DNA of 64,000 bases from Rodentibacter pneumotropicus DSM 21403 (GCF_000379905.1 NZ_KB904040.1:217687-281686), one strand, 5' to 3'. Counted from the stretch's first letter, positions 16,344 to 25,287 are shown. Numbers and translations are program-made. Notes: a model not told the origin generated them from the letters alone.

Positions 16344-16566
16344 TATTCACTTTTTCACTTTTTCACCCTAAAGATGAATAAGATATTGATATATAAGGAT
16401 TTTATAAAAATTATTCTAGGGTGAAAAAGTGATAAAGTGATAAAAAGGGTGATAAAGTGAATAAAGCGACCTCATTGGAGAATGATTTATTTTATTCACC
16501 CACCATTTTTATCTTTTAAATCAATACGTTACTTTCTTTTAGGGTGAAAAAGTGAAAAAGTGAATA
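16344..16566. repeat. GTGAAAAAGTGA iteron field, candidate replication origin
   Basis: A gene-free, AT-rich stretch filled with short iterons of the form GTGA(A/T)AAA. The left array reads TATTCACTTTTTCACTTTTT (from 16344). A forward array starts at 16418 (AGGGTGAAAAAGTGATAAAG) and runs to about 16464. TTTATTCACCCACC lies at 16491, and AGGGTGAAAAAGTGAAAAAG starts at 16541. The arrays face each other around AT-rich centres, as at iteron origins of P4-type replication proteins. It sits immediately downstream of the helicase gene. The rest of this gap (16567-16691) shows no gene. Confidence 0.65.
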
Positions 16567-16691
16567 AAAAAATGAAATTACTTTGGATTCATTTCATTAT
16601 TTGCCCCAAATAGCGAAACGCAAGCCCATCCAATCGCTTTTAACTATTAACCTACCGCCCCCAAAGGATCGTTTCTATATCTAACAAACAC

Positions 16692-16720
16692 TTTAAAAAA
16701 ACTTTTTAGAGTGCTATTAT
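16692..16720 (+). promoter_or_regulatory. Probable promoter of the toxin-antitoxin pair
   Basis: TTTAAA (16692-16697), a 17-base spacer and TATTAT (16715-16720), about 30 bases before the antitoxin start. The -35 match is partial. Confidence 0.45.
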
Positions 16721-16750
16721 TGAATTGAAACTATTGATAAGGAGCAAATC

Positions 16751-17005
16751 ATGGCAATACACCAAATTTTGACACAGCAGGCGGCAAGCATTACCGATTT
16801 AAAACGCGACCCAATGGGCATTGCACAGGCAAGTGAACAGGGCGCAGTCGCTATTTTGAACCGTAATCAACCGGCTTTTTATTGTGTTACCCCCGCACTT
16901 TTTGAATATTTTCAAGAATTGGCAGAAGATGCGGAGTTAGGCAGAATTGCACAAGAACGCATGAAAGACGGTGAATTTATCGCGGTGAATCTTGATGACT
17001 TATAG
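16751..17005 (+). CDS. Phd/YefM-type antitoxin
   Basis: 84 residues with a GATAAGGAGCAAATC ribosome site. The N-terminal DNA-binding part resembles the StbD/Phd group (AASITDLKRDPMGIAQASEQGAVAILNRNQPAFYCV), here quoted in pieces: SITDLKRDPMG and VAILNRNQPAFYCVTP. The C-terminal region (EYFQELAEDAELGRIAQERM) would bind the toxin. It overlaps the toxin gene by 11 bases, the usual antitoxin-first order with autoregulation. It probably stabilises the island in the chromosome. Confidence 0.88.
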   Translation: MAIHQILTQQAASITDLKRDPMGIAQASEQGAVAILNRNQPAFYCVTPALFEYFQELAEDAELGRIAQERMKDGEFIAVNLDDL

Positions 17006-17288
17006 CCTAAAATTCCACGAAAAAGCCTTAAAAGAATGGCAGAAACTCGGTGAACCGGTAAAAAGCCAATTTAAGAAGAAATTGTACGAACGCTTAGAAA
17101 ATCCGCACGTTCAAGCCGACAGATTAAGCGGTTTTTCGACCGCACTTTATAAAATCAAACTACGCTCGGCGGGTTATCGCCTTGTCTATGAAATGCAAGA
17201 TAATGAGATCACCGTTTTTGTGTTATCCGTAGGCAAGCGAGACCGCCTACAAGCCTATGAAAATGCGCGTAATAGACAACCTCAATAA
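16995..17288 (+). CDS. RelE/StbE-type toxin
   Basis: 97 residues from ATG 16995; a TTG one codon earlier is also open. The RelE fold signature is visible: SLKFHEKALKEWQKLGEPVK, LENPHVQADRLSGFSTALYK, IKLRSAGYRLVYEMQDNEI and VLSVGKRDRLQAYENA. This group cleaves mRNA on the ribosome. The conserved Arg and terminal Tyr-containing segment are present, so the toxin looks intact. It ends just before a strong terminator and is the last gene of the island. Confidence 0.9.
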   Translation: MTYSLKFHEKALKEWQKLGEPVKSQFKKKLYERLENPHVQADRLSGFSTALYKIKLRSAGYRLVYEMQDNEITVFVLSVGKRDRLQAYENARNRQPQ

Positions 17289-17311
17289 ACCCTTTTCAAG
17301 AGTACATAAAT

Positions 17312-17336
17312 AAAGGGCGAGAATATCGCCCTTTTT
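17312..17336 (+). terminator. Terminator after the toxin gene
   Basis: AAAGGGCGA (17312-17320), loop GAATA, TCGCCCTTT (17326-17334) and further T residues. Confidence 0.92.
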
Positions 17337-17409
17337 CTTGCCTGTTATTAAACGAGATTTAACGATATTACTTGATTATGGCTTTTACCTCATTTAGATT
17401 GAATTGGGA

Positions 17410-17434
17410 TTTTAGATCCCTGTTTAGATCCCTC
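17410..17434 (+). repeat. 25-bp direct repeat near the right island end
   Basis: An exact copy of 6189-6213 (two TTTAGATCCCT units), lying about 65 bases inside attR. It is a likely integrase/excision protein binding site at the right arm. Confidence 0.6.
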
Positions 17435-17497
17435 TAGACAAAAGCAATCAGAGAAGAACCCAGTAAAATCAAGGCTTGAACGTTAAATGTTGTTGTT

Positions 17498-17511
17498 CCC
17501 TCTCACCGCCA
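17498..17511 (+). repeat. attR core
   Basis: CCCTCTCACCGCCA, the 14-bp copy of the tRNA-Ser 3' end that closes the island. Confidence 0.85.
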
Positions 17512-17766
17512 TTTATCTATTCTATTTACTCTAGCAGATTCTTTTTATCAAAGCTTAACTATCAAAGCTTAACTATCAAAAACAGTAACATTTTTCATAT
17601 AAAAAATTCTAAGTTTTTAAAATAGCCTCGGATTTTATTAATGGAGAAAAAAGCCTCTATTTGTTCAATATATTTCTGCAAATATACTTAATTTGTATTT
17701 ATGTAAACACAAAAAAATTTATTGCGTAAACTTCAATAACAATGAATTAATAAATTAAAAGGCAAA
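17512..17766. other. AT-rich spacer with a short tandem repeat
   Basis: Host sequence between attR and tRNA-Arg. It holds 2.5 copies of the 14-mer TATCAAAGCTTAAC (17546-17580) and otherwise no open frame or clear signal. Confidence 0.6.
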
Positions 17767-17843
<77 letters not shown>

Positions 17844-17894
17844 ATTTAAGGATTGTATCTTTTTTATGAAGTTCCAAGGGAAATACAAAAGAAG

Positions 17895-17971
17895 TGGTCG
17901 GCGAGATAGGATTTGAACCTACGACCCACTGGTCCCAAACCAGTTGCGCTACCAAGCTGCGCTACTCGCCG
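17895..17971 (-). tRNA. proM: tRNA-Pro(TGG)
   Basis: On the minus strand, CGGCGAG pairs with CTCGCCG, discriminator A, encoded CCA. The anticodon loop TTTGGGA gives anticodon TGG, and the T-arm is GTAGGTTCAAATCCTAT. It lies 51 bases upstream of tRNA-Arg on the same strand, so the two are probably cotranscribed. An open frame through it on the plus strand is spurious. Confidence 0.95.
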
Positions 17972-18109
17972 ACGAGTGCGCTCAATTATAGAGAGGTTTC
18001 TTGTTCAGTCAATCAATTTTTATTATTTTTGTATTTGACTGCTCAAAATTATTTCAATTTCACTATTCAGCATATTTGATTTTGTAAATTTCCCATTGTT
18101 GGATAAAAT

Positions 18110-18125
18110 AGCAAACGTTTACGTT
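18110..18125. promoter_or_regulatory. PurR-like operator upstream of folD
   Basis: AGCAAACGTTTACGTT, close to the PurR consensus ACGCAAACGTTTTCGT, with the central CAAACGTTT intact. It lies 20 bases before the folD start, near a TAAAAT -10-like element, so binding would block transcription. PurR control of folD here is inferred. Confidence 0.65.
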
Positions 18126-18145
18126 TCCATTATTAAGGACTTTTA

Positions 18146-19000
18146 ATGACAGCACAAATTATCTCGGGAACCAGACTTTCTAAGCAGATAAAATCCGAAA
18201 TTTCAAAAAAAATTACCCAGTATCGTAACGAGGATAAACGAGCCCCCGGGCTTGCTGTGATTCTCGTCGGCTCAGATCCCGCCTCTCAAGTTTATGTAGA
18301 AAGTAAACGTCGCAGTTGTGAGGAAGTCGGGATTAATTCTAAATCCTATGATTTGCCGGAAACAACAACCGAGCAGGAATTACTTGCTTTAATCGACCAG
18401 TTAAATGCAGATGAAACCATTGACGGCATTTTGGTACAACTCCCTCTTCCAAAACAAATCAATTCTGAAGCTATTATTGAACGCATTGACCCGAAAAAAG
18501 ATGTGGATGGTTTTCACCCTTATAACGTTGGGCATTTATGCCAGCGTATCCCAACTCTACGTGCTTGCACCCCTTATGGCGTGATGAAATTATTGGAAAC
18601 AACCGGCATTGATTTACACGGCAAACATGCGGTTATCGTTGGTGCTTCAAATATTGTGGGCCGCCCAATGTCTTTGGAATTATTGCTTGCAGGCGCAACA
18701 GTCACGGTTACTCACCGTTTCACAAAAGATCTTGAAAATCACGTACGACAAGCCGATATTTTGGTTGTCGCTGTTGGAAAACCGAATCTTGTACCGGGCG
18801 AATGGGTAAAAGAAGGTGCTGTCGTTATTGATGTAGGCATTAATCGAATTGAAGGTAAATTAGTAGGAGATATAGGGTTTGAAGCTGCAGCCCAAAAAGC
18901 AAGTCATATTACCCCTGTTCCAGGTGGGGTAGGTCCAATGACCGTTGCAATGTTGATGTATAACACACTTTATGCCTACGAACATAATATTCCAGTATAA
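18146..19000 (+). CDS. folD: Methylenetetrahydrofolate dehydrogenase/cyclohydrolase FolD
   Basis: A bifunctional enzyme that oxidises 5,10-methylene-THF and hydrolyses the product to 10-formyl-THF, feeding purine and formyl-Met synthesis. 284 residues. The substrate site shows [14 protein letters not shown] (catalytic Lys) and [12 protein letters not shown]. The Rossmann part has [16 protein letters not shown] and ends with [22 protein letters not shown] precedes the ATG. A PurR-like site overlaps the promoter, which fits its purine-linked role. It is convergent with ndh, with an uptake-signal terminator between. Confidence 0.97.
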   Translation: MTAQIISGTRLSKQIKSEISKKITQYRNEDKRAPGLAVILVGSDPASQVYVESKRRSCEEVGINSKSYDLPETTTEQELLALIDQLNADETIDGILVQLPLPKQINSEAIIERIDPKKDVDGFHPYNVGHLCQRIPTLRACTPYGVMKLLETTGIDLHGKHAVIVGASNIVGRPMSLELLLAGATVTVTHRFTKDLENHVRQADILVVAVGKPNLVPGEWVKEGAVVIDVGINRIEGKLVGDIGFEAAAQKASHITPVPGGVGPMTVAMLMYNTLYAYEHNIPV

Positions 19001-19002
19001 CG

Positions 19003-19033
19003 AAAAAGTGCGGTCAAAAAAGACCGCACTTTT
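19003..19033. terminator. Paired uptake signals forming a bidirectional terminator
   Basis: AAAAAGTGCGGTC (19003-19015), a six-A loop, and GACCGCACTTTT (19022-19033), between the convergent folD and ndh genes. Confidence 0.85.
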
Positions 19034-19041
19034 ACTTATGA

Positions 19042-20376
19042 TTAATGCAATTTCAATCTCGGTTTTAAATAACGATTAATTTTATCCACTAAGATAATCA
19101 ATCCAATTTTAGTACAACCATGCAATGCATGTTGATGCATACGATAAAGTGATACGTAAGCAAATTGTGCAAACTTGCCGTGTACGGTCAGTGGATTCTT
19201 GCCAAATTTATTGGTTAAACTGCCTAATGCAGTGAAACTGGAAAGCGATACCAAAGTACCTTTATCATTGTATTTAAACGTCTTCAGCGGTTTATTATCA
19301 AAGATGGCAAAAATATTTTTCGCACAAGCTTTTGCCATCTGGTGTGCAGCTTGAGCACGAGGCGGTACTAATGTACCGTCATCTTGAGTGAATGCGGCAC
19401 AATCGCCGATAGCAAAAATACTCTCGTCCACCGTAGTTTGTAGCGTATCTTTCACCACTAATTGATTAGTGCGGTTAATTTCTAAACCATCAAAATTGTG
19501 GGTGACTTTTGAAGTTCGAACGCCTGCTGCCCAAACAATTAAATCAGCTTTGATTTCTTCTCCCACTTTTGTGATTAGCGTATTGGGTTGTGCTTCGGTA
19601 ATCATCGTATTGAGCTTCACATCTGCGCCCATATCTTTTAACTCATCTAAAACAGCAGTGGATAAATCTTCCGGTAACGCCGGTAACAAACGAGGACCGG
19701 CTTCGACTAAGGTTACTTGCAAACAGGAGTTGTCAATTTTTCCATAGCCATATGAAGATAAGTCTTCAGTGGCATGATAAAGTTCTGCTGTTAATTCCAC
19801 ACCCGTCGCCCCACCACCGACAATGGCAATATTAACTTTATTTTCATCCACTAACTTCTGTTTGAATTCTTCCTCACCAATATCGTCCAATGCCCGATTT
19901 TCTGAGAATTTCAAAAAGAGTTCCAAAACTTTTCGCTGGAAGCGTAATGCTTGATCAGAACTGTCCAAGAAAATACAATTTTCCGCTACACCTTTAGTAT
20001 TGAAATCATTAGATTTACTGCCAATAGCCAAAACCAAATAATCATAAGGAATACGGCGAGCGATCACCAACATATCCCCTTCTTGACCATAAATCGGGGC
20101 GAGTTCCACATATTTTTGTTCGCGATTGATACGGGTAATCGTACCTTGTTCAAAGCTGAAATGATGATTTTTACCATGGGCACGGTAGCTTAAAGAATCC
20201 ACTCCGTCATCTAGAACACCGGTTGCAATTTCGTGTAATAACGGTTTCCAAAGGTGGGTAGCATTACGATCCACTAGGGTTATTTTAGCTTGCCCCTTGC
20301 GCCCTAATTTATTACCCAAAAAAGTCGCCAATTCAATACCGCCGGCACCACCGCCAACGACCACGACATTTTTCAT
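19042..20376 (-). CDS. ndh: Type II NADH dehydrogenase
   Basis: A non-proton-pumping NADH:quinone oxidoreductase on the inner membrane. 444 residues, near the E. coli 434. The FAD Rossmann motif VVVGGGAGGIELATFLGNKL is at the N-terminus, and the NADH-binding motif VAIVGGGATGVELTAELYH lies near residue 180. The region IFAIGDCAAF is the second FAD contact. The C-terminal amphipathic stretch (LHGCTKIGLIILVDKINRYL) is the likely membrane-binding helix. AGGAGAGCAAT precedes the ATG. Confidence 0.96.
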   Translation of the reverse strand: MKNVVVVGGGAGGIELATFLGNKLGRKGQAKITLVDRNATHLWKPLLHEIATGVLDDGVDSLSYRAHGKNHHFSFEQGTITRINREQKYVELAPIYGQEGDMLVIARRIPYDYLVLAIGSKSNDFNTKGVAENCIFLDSSDQALRFQRKVLELFLKFSENRALDDIGEEEFKQKLVDENKVNIAIVGGGATGVELTAELYHATEDLSSYGYGKIDNSCLQVTLVEAGPRLLPALPEDLSTAVLDELKDMGADVKLNTMITEAQPNTLITKVGEEIKADLIVWAAGVRTSKVTHNFDGLEINRTNQLVVKDTLQTTVDESIFAIGDCAAFTQDDGTLVPPRAQAAHQMAKACAKNIFAIFDNKPLKTFKYNDKGTLVSLSSFTALGSLTNKFGKNPLTVHGKFAQFAYVSLYRMHQHALHGCTKIGLIILVDKINRYLKPRLKLH

Positions 20377-20476
20377 ATTGCTCTCCTAAATAAAATATTG
20401 TTAAAAATGTTAAATCTTTGTAATGATAACATAAGTAAAGAAATGATAAGAAAAACTTTCACTAAAATGACCGCAC

Positions 20477-21100
20477 TTATCGATGACAACGTTCATAAAG
20501 CGGTTGTAATCTCTGAATGGTACTCACTATAAAATTTACAATATCAATATTCTGCAACGCATTCTTTTCAATATTGTGACCAATACACCAAAAATCATCA
20601 TCGGAACGTAGCAATAAATCTTTCGCCTCCAACTGATTAACTTGACGAAAATCATCGTATTCAGTTTCATCGCCACGCCATATATCCCAATCAGGAAACA
20701 TCTGAAAATCGAATTCATCCAGCCATTGATTATATTGTTGCAAACTAATTTGCGAACGATCTGCTCGGTAACAATGCCAATCTAAACTCACCGATAAACG
20801 CCGGCGATTTAACAATACCGAAAAAATTGCTGCCGAATTTTGATTAAATTCATATTTAAAATAGGCAAAAAAATGCGCTCTGACTTGCCAACCGTTTGTC
20901 CAGCTTTCGATATGAGGTTTAGCAAAAGGCGTACCAAGTTGTTTCGCAACGACTTGAATAATGGCTTTCCAATTATCCCAATGGCATTTGTAATTGGCTT
21001 TGATTGACGGGATTTCTGCCGGACAAAATTTTTTCATTTGTGCGAATTGATAAAAAGGAATCTCAAAAATTTCGCACGATTCGGCACTGAGAGAGAGCAC
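20477..21100 (-). CDS. Conserved Pasteurellaceae protein, HI_0552-like
   Basis: 207 residues. It matches my memory of the H. influenzae HI_0552 family, which sits beside apaH there too. No catalytic motif is recognised; the protein is rich in Trp, Tyr and Phe (WTNGWQVRAHFFAYFKYEF, MFPDWDIWRGDE) and has no signal peptide. The start is a GTG at 21100: AAGGAG lies at proper spacing, and the overlapping ATG at 21104 is in another frame. The apaH stop codon is part of the ribosome site, so translation is coupled to apaH. A soluble cytoplasmic protein is likely. Function is unknown. Confidence 0.8.
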   Translation of the reverse strand: MLSLSAESCEIFEIPFYQFAQMKKFCPAEIPSIKANYKCHWDNWKAIIQVVAKQLGTPFAKPHIESWTNGWQVRAHFFAYFKYEFNQNSAAIFSVLLNRRRLSVSLDWHCYRADRSQISLQQYNQWLDEFDFQMFPDWDIWRGDETEYDDFRQVNQLEAKDLLLRSDDDFWCIGHNIEKNALQNIDIVNFIVSTIQRLQPLYERCHR

Positions 21101-21110
21101 TCATTACTCC

Positions 21111-21938
21111 TTAGAAAACACGGTAATTTTTAACCGCACTTTGTGTAAAGAATTGTTTGTCTTCCCAACGTAACATTGTCATTCTATTATTCCACGCACA
21201 GCCTGTATCCAGCGCATAAATGCCGTTCGGTGTCGATTCATCCACTAAACTCGCCCAATGCCCAAAAATAATCGGAATTTTTTGATAAAGAGGATTATAC
21301 AAGTTAAACCAAGGCGTTAATTCCGGCGGTGCATCTTTCAGTGGTGATTTACAGCTAAAATCAAGGCGATGATCCCTGTAACAAAAACGCATACGGGTAA
21401 AGACATTAATAATATAGCGAAGGCGATCCAGCCCTTGTAATTCAGGCGACCAACAATCCGGTTGTTCCGCGTACATATTTTCCAGTAAATGATGAATATC
21501 GCCCTGCCTTAATACATTTTCCACTTCCTTCGCACAGGCTTTTGCCATAACCAGATCCCAATCAGGTGAAATACCAGCATGGCACATAACAAAATGTTGT
21601 TTTTCATTATGTACAAGCAAAGGTTGATAGCGTAGCCAATCTATCAGTTCTTCAAAATCCGGTGCTTGAAAAATACTATCTACCCGATCCTTTGATTTCA
21701 CTTTTTTAATACCAAGTGCAGTAGAAATTAAGTGTAAATCGTGATTGCCTAAAACCGTTTGAGCCGCATTACCCAGGGATTTCACAAAACGCAAACACTC
21801 TAGCGATTTATCCCCTCGCGCGACTAAATCCCCCACAAGGTATAATTTATCCTGCGTAGGTTCAAATGCCACTTTTTCCAGCAAAAGTTGCAATTCATCA
21901 TAACAACCGTGCAGATCGCCTACAAAATATGTCGCCAT
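21111..21938 (-). CDS. apaH: Diadenosine tetraphosphatase, symmetrical
   Basis: Hydrolyses Ap4A to two ADP; it also removes Np4 caps from RNA in E. coli. 275 residues. The metallophosphatase motifs are in order: [30 protein letters not shown] and [10 protein letters not shown], with later histidines in [11 protein letters not shown] and IIFGHWASL. It starts 16 bases after the rsmA stop codon, the rsmA-apaH order shared with many gamma-proteobacteria. Confidence 0.97.
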   Translation of the reverse strand: MATYFVGDLHGCYDELQLLLEKVAFEPTQDKLYLVGDLVARGDKSLECLRFVKSLGNAAQTVLGNHDLHLISTALGIKKVKSKDRVDSIFQAPDFEELIDWLRYQPLLVHNEKQHFVMCHAGISPDWDLVMAKACAKEVENVLRQGDIHHLLENMYAEQPDCWSPELQGLDRLRYIINVFTRMRFCYRDHRLDFSCKSPLKDAPPELTPWFNLYNPLYQKIPIIFGHWASLVDESTPNGIYALDTGCAWNNRMTMLRWEDKQFFTQSAVKNYRVF

Positions 21939-21954
21939 GTTAACCGCTCTTTAA

Positions 21955-22818
21955 TTAATCATCCGTATCAATAATTTCCGGTTTATTCATTTCTTCCGGA
22001 GGATTATCCGTCAACCAATTCGCCAAACGGGCGTAATCCGCAATAGAAAGATTTTCCGCACGTGCATTTAAATCTATCCCAAGTGCGGTCAAATTTTCTG
22101 CTGAAAATAGTGTTGACAGTGCATTACGTAAGGTTTTACGGCGTTGATTAAAAGCTTGTGAACATACTCGGTTAAGCCAATATAAATCTTTTACCGGATG
22201 TGGTAATACTTGATGAGGAATTAAACGTACCACGGCTGAATCTACTTTGGGCGCAGGTTTAAAGGCTGTTGGCGGCACTTCTAATACAGGCATCACTTGA
22301 CAAAAATACTGCGCCATAATAGTTAAACGCCCGTAAGCCTTACTATTCGGTGCAGCACATAAACGTTTTACCACCTCTTTTTGCAACATAAAGTGCATAT
22401 CTTGAATAATATGGTGATATTTAAAAAGATGGAACATCAATGGAGTAGAAATGTTATAGGGCAGGTTTCCAAATACACGTAATTTTTGCCCCTTCTCCGC
22501 CAAATTCTCTTGACGATAAAGCTCGCCAAAATCAAATTGCATCGCATCATTTTCAATTACGGTAATTTTGTGATGTAAAAATGGGTGATGACGCAAACGT
22601 TCGGCAAGATCACGATCCAGTTCCACCACAGTTAAACGATCGACTTGTTCCGCGACCGGTTCGGTTAGTGCACCAAGTCCCGGACCTATTTCCAGTAAAA
22701 ATTGATCCTTTTGCGGATAAATCGCCGCAACAATATTTTGAATCACATTATTATCGTGCAAAAAATTTTGTCCGAAACGTTTGCGGGCCGTATGCCCTAA
22801 GTGTTTTTTTGAGCTCAT
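21955..22818 (-). CDS. rsmA: 16S rRNA dimethyladenosine transferase RsmA (KsgA)
   Basis: Dimethylates A1518 and A1519 of 16S rRNA late in 30S assembly. 287 residues. The KsgA start [19 protein letters not shown] is followed by the SAM-binding [19 protein letters not shown], and the catalytic NLPYNIST is seen near the middle. The C-terminal domain contains [17 protein letters not shown]. The gene is first in the rsmA-apaH-HI_0552-like run. Its N-terminus faces infA across a 219-base gap with uptake signals. Confidence 0.97.
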   Translation of the reverse strand: MSSKKHLGHTARKRFGQNFLHDNNVIQNIVAAIYPQKDQFLLEIGPGLGALTEPVAEQVDRLTVVELDRDLAERLRHHPFLHHKITVIENDAMQFDFGELYRQENLAEKGQKLRVFGNLPYNISTPLMFHLFKYHHIIQDMHFMLQKEVVKRLCAAPNSKAYGRLTIMAQYFCQVMPVLEVPPTAFKPAPKVDSAVVRLIPHQVLPHPVKDLYWLNRVCSQAFNQRRKTLRNALSTLFSAENLTALGIDLNARAENLSIADYARLANWLTDNPPEEMNKPEIIDTDD

Positions 22819-22941
22819 AATATTCTATCTTCTATTAAAGTGCAGTTATTATAGAACGTGATTTGGGTTTGTAAATCATTGAGCTATTGAATCCTTCCCC
22901 ACACAAAAAGGTTATTTTTTCAACACAACTTGATTTTCACC

Positions 22942-22970
22942 TTTCACCTCAACGCAAAAACGGCTATAAT
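22942..22970 (+). promoter_or_regulatory. Probable infA promoter
   Basis: TTTCAC (22942-22947), a 17-base spacer and a perfect TATAAT (22965-22970), about 70 bases before the infA start. The -35 element is weak. Confidence 0.6.
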
Positions 22971-22998
22971 CCGCCCGTTTTTCTTAAATTACCGCTGA

Positions 22999-23256
<258 letters not shown>

Positions 23257-23271
23257 TTTTAATGGAAAAAG

Positions 23272-23296
23272 AAAACCGATAATTTATATCGGTTTT
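23272..23296 (+). terminator. infA terminator
   Basis: AAAACCGAT (23272-23280), loop AATTTAT, ATCGGTTTT (23288-23296) with further T residues. Confidence 0.92.
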
Positions 23297-23323
23297 TTCT
23301 TGTCTAAAAAAACTGCAAATCGG

Positions 23324-23351
23324 TTGCAAAAAACAAAAATTTCGATATAAT
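23324..23351 (+). promoter_or_regulatory. rpsF operon promoter
   Basis: TTGCAA (23324-23329), a 16-base spacer, TATAAT (23346-23351). Transcription should start near 23358, just before the structured leader. Confidence 0.75.
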
Positions 23352-23360
23352 CCGCAACCC

Positions 23361-23423
23361 TTAGTCACATTCAATTTTTCGTTCCTTGCCTTTGCAGATT
23401 GGTGACTAATCTACGTCAAAGGC
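23361..23423 (+). promoter_or_regulatory. Structured rpsF leader, candidate S6:S18 autoregulatory RNA
   Basis: TTAGTCAC (23361-23368) can pair with GTGACTAA (23402-23409), and GCCTTTG (23388-23394) with CAAAGGC (23417-23423). The pairs interleave, so they form a pseudoknot or alternate. This lies directly before the rpsF ribosome site, where gamma-proteobacteria carry an S6:S18-binding leader. Identity with that known element is inferred. Confidence 0.55.
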
Positions 23424-23446
23424 TGATTAACCCGTAAGGAGCAGTA

Positions 23447-23810
23447 ATGCGTCACTACGAAATCGTGTTTATGGTTCATCCGGACCAAAGCGAGCAAGTA
23501 CCAGGTATGATTGAACGTTACACAGGTTCTGTTAAAGAAGCCGGTGGTCAAATTCATCGCCTAGAAGATTGGGGTCGCCGTCAATTAGCATACCCAATCA
23601 ACAAATTACACAAAGCACATTATGTGCTCATGAATGTAGAAGCGCCTCAACAAGTCATCGACGAGCTAGAAACGACTTTCCGTTATAACGATGCTGTATT
23701 ACGCAGTCTTGTTATTCATACTAAGCACGCCGTAACAGAAGCGTCCCCAATGGTTAAAGCAAAAGATGATCGTAAAGCTTTAGCTGAAGTTGAAAACAAC
23801 GATTTTGAGG

Positions 23811-23824
<14 letters not shown>
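23447..23824 (+). CDS. rpsF: Small-subunit ribosomal protein bS6
   Basis: 125 residues with the S6 start [20 protein letters not shown] and the conserved [20 protein letters not shown]. The acidic C-terminal tail (NNDFEDAEE) would be the target of glutamate ligation by RimK in some relatives. GTAAGGAGCAGTA precedes the ATG. It is first gene of rpsF-priB-rpsR-rplI, and bS6 binds bS18 on the 30S platform. Confidence 0.98.
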
Positions 23825-24379
<555 letters not shown>

Positions 24380-24394
24380 GAAGGAGAAGGTCAA

Positions 24395-24844
24395 ATGCAA
24401 GTTATTCTTTTAGATAAAATTGCTCACCTAGGTAATGTAGGTGACCAAGTAGATGTTAAATCAGGTTTTGCCCGTAACTTCTTAATCCCACAAGGTAAAG
24501 CGGTTATGGCAACTAAAGCAAACATCGAACACTTTGAAGCACGTCGTGCCGAATTGGAAGAAAAAGCGGCTAAATCATTAGCAGCTGCAATCGACCGCGC
24601 AGAGCGTTTAGAAGCATTAGAAAAAGTGACTATCACTTCTAAAGCCGGTGATGAAGGTCGTTTATTCGGTTCTATCACTACCCGTGATGTAGCTGAAGCA
24701 GTTAGCGCGGCAGGTGTTGAAGTGGCAAAAAGTGAAGTTCGTTTACCAAACGGTCCAATTCGTACACTTGGTGAGCACGATGTTCGTTTCCAACTTCACA
24801 GCGAAGTGTTTGCGGCATTAAACATCACTATTGTTGCGGAATAA
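24395..24844 (+). CDS. rplI: Large-subunit ribosomal protein bL9
   Basis: 149 residues. The N-terminal rRNA-binding domain [20 protein letters not shown] and [14 protein letters not shown] is followed by the long helix ([20 protein letters not shown]) and the C-terminal domain. AAGAAGGAGAAGG precedes the ATG. It is the last gene of the operon. Confidence 0.98.
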   Translation: MQVILLDKIAHLGNVGDQVDVKSGFARNFLIPQGKAVMATKANIEHFEARRAELEEKAAKSLAAAIDRAERLEALEKVTITSKAGDEGRLFGSITTRDVAEAVSAAGVEVAKSEVRLPNGPIRTLGEHDVRFQLHSEVFAALNITIVAE

Positions 24845-24854
24845 TTTTATCCGT

Positions 24855-24882
24855 AAAAAAACCCGACCAAGTCGGGTTTTTT
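24855..24882 (+). terminator. rpsF operon terminator
   Basis: ACCCGAC (24861-24867), loop CAA, GTCGGGT (24871-24877), flanked by six A and six T, so it may work in both directions. Confidence 0.92.
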
Positions 24883-24918
24883 ATTACTAAGTGCGGTAAA
24901 AATTTCGCATTTTTTCAT

Positions 24919-25287
24919 TTATTTTATCTCTGTCGATAAAGTGCCCCGCTCAATAACAATCCCTACGCTATATGCCTGAGCTACCGCTTTAGGTTTACTT
25001 AGTTTCAAACGAAGCCACGGAATAGCAAAACGTTGTTGTAACTGTTCAGCGACCTCATAAGCAACACGCTCAACAAGTAAAAAAGGCTTGGCTTGTGCAT
25101 AATCTAAAACAAACTGACTGACTTCCGCATAATTAAGACAATACTGTACGTCATCGGTTTCTGCCGCTTTTCGACAATCCCACGCCATTTCAATATCAAA
25201 TACTAACTTTTGCTTAATTTGCTGCTCCCAATCATAAACACCGATTTGGGCAAATACTGTTAATTCTTCAATAAAAATACGATCCAT
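24919..25287 (-). CDS. folB: Dihydroneopterin aldolase
   Basis: Cleaves 7,8-dihydroneopterin to 6-hydroxymethyl-dihydropterin in folate synthesis. 122 residues. The start MDRIFIEELTVFAQIGVYDWEQ includes the conserved Gly-Val-Tyr-x-Trp-Glu, and the active-site PFLLVERVAYEVAEQL has the catalytic Glu region. TAGGAGAATCTGAT precedes the ATG. It is divergent from plsY, the common folB/plsY arrangement. Confidence 0.95.
   Translation of the reverse strand: MDRIFIEELTVFAQIGVYDWEQQIKQKLVFDIEMAWDCRKAAETDDVQYCLNYAEVSQFVLDYAQAKPFLLVERVAYEVAEQLQQRFAIPWLRLKLSKPKAVAQAYSVGIVIERGTLSTEIK

Larger units (their letters stand above)
6056..17511. mobile_element. Integrated phage-satellite-like island in tRNA-Ser
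   Basis: The element lies between two copies of CCCTCTCACCGCCA (the tRNA-Ser 3' end). The integrase gene is beside the intact tRNA, as in P4-like satellites and phage-inducible islands. Contents in order are integrase, Ogr-like zinc finger, AlpA-like regulator, coiled-coil protein, orphan cargo, P2-type capsid protein, small protein, baseplate-like protein, second AlpA-like and Ogr-like genes, Ash/Icd-like frame, small proteins, HTH protein, D5-type helicase, repeat-rich origin candidate and a toxin-antitoxin pair. No portal, terminase, lysis or full tail set is seen, so it is not a complete prophage. Uptake-signal cores occur inside it, suggesting long residence in this family. Confidence 0.9.

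Noticed and set aside
16344..16566. CRISPR-like array
   Set aside because: Repeats are only 8-15 bases, overlapping and in both orientations, with no regular spacers and no cas genes; iterons explain them better.
6070..17511. Complete prophage
   Set aside because: No portal, terminase, lysis, or tail gene set is present; gene content and size fit a satellite.
17894..18079. Open frame MVGEIGFEPTTHWSQT... through the tRNA-Pro region
   Set aside because: It is the well-known spurious translation of a tRNA gene's reverse strand; no ribosome site and no separate coding signal.
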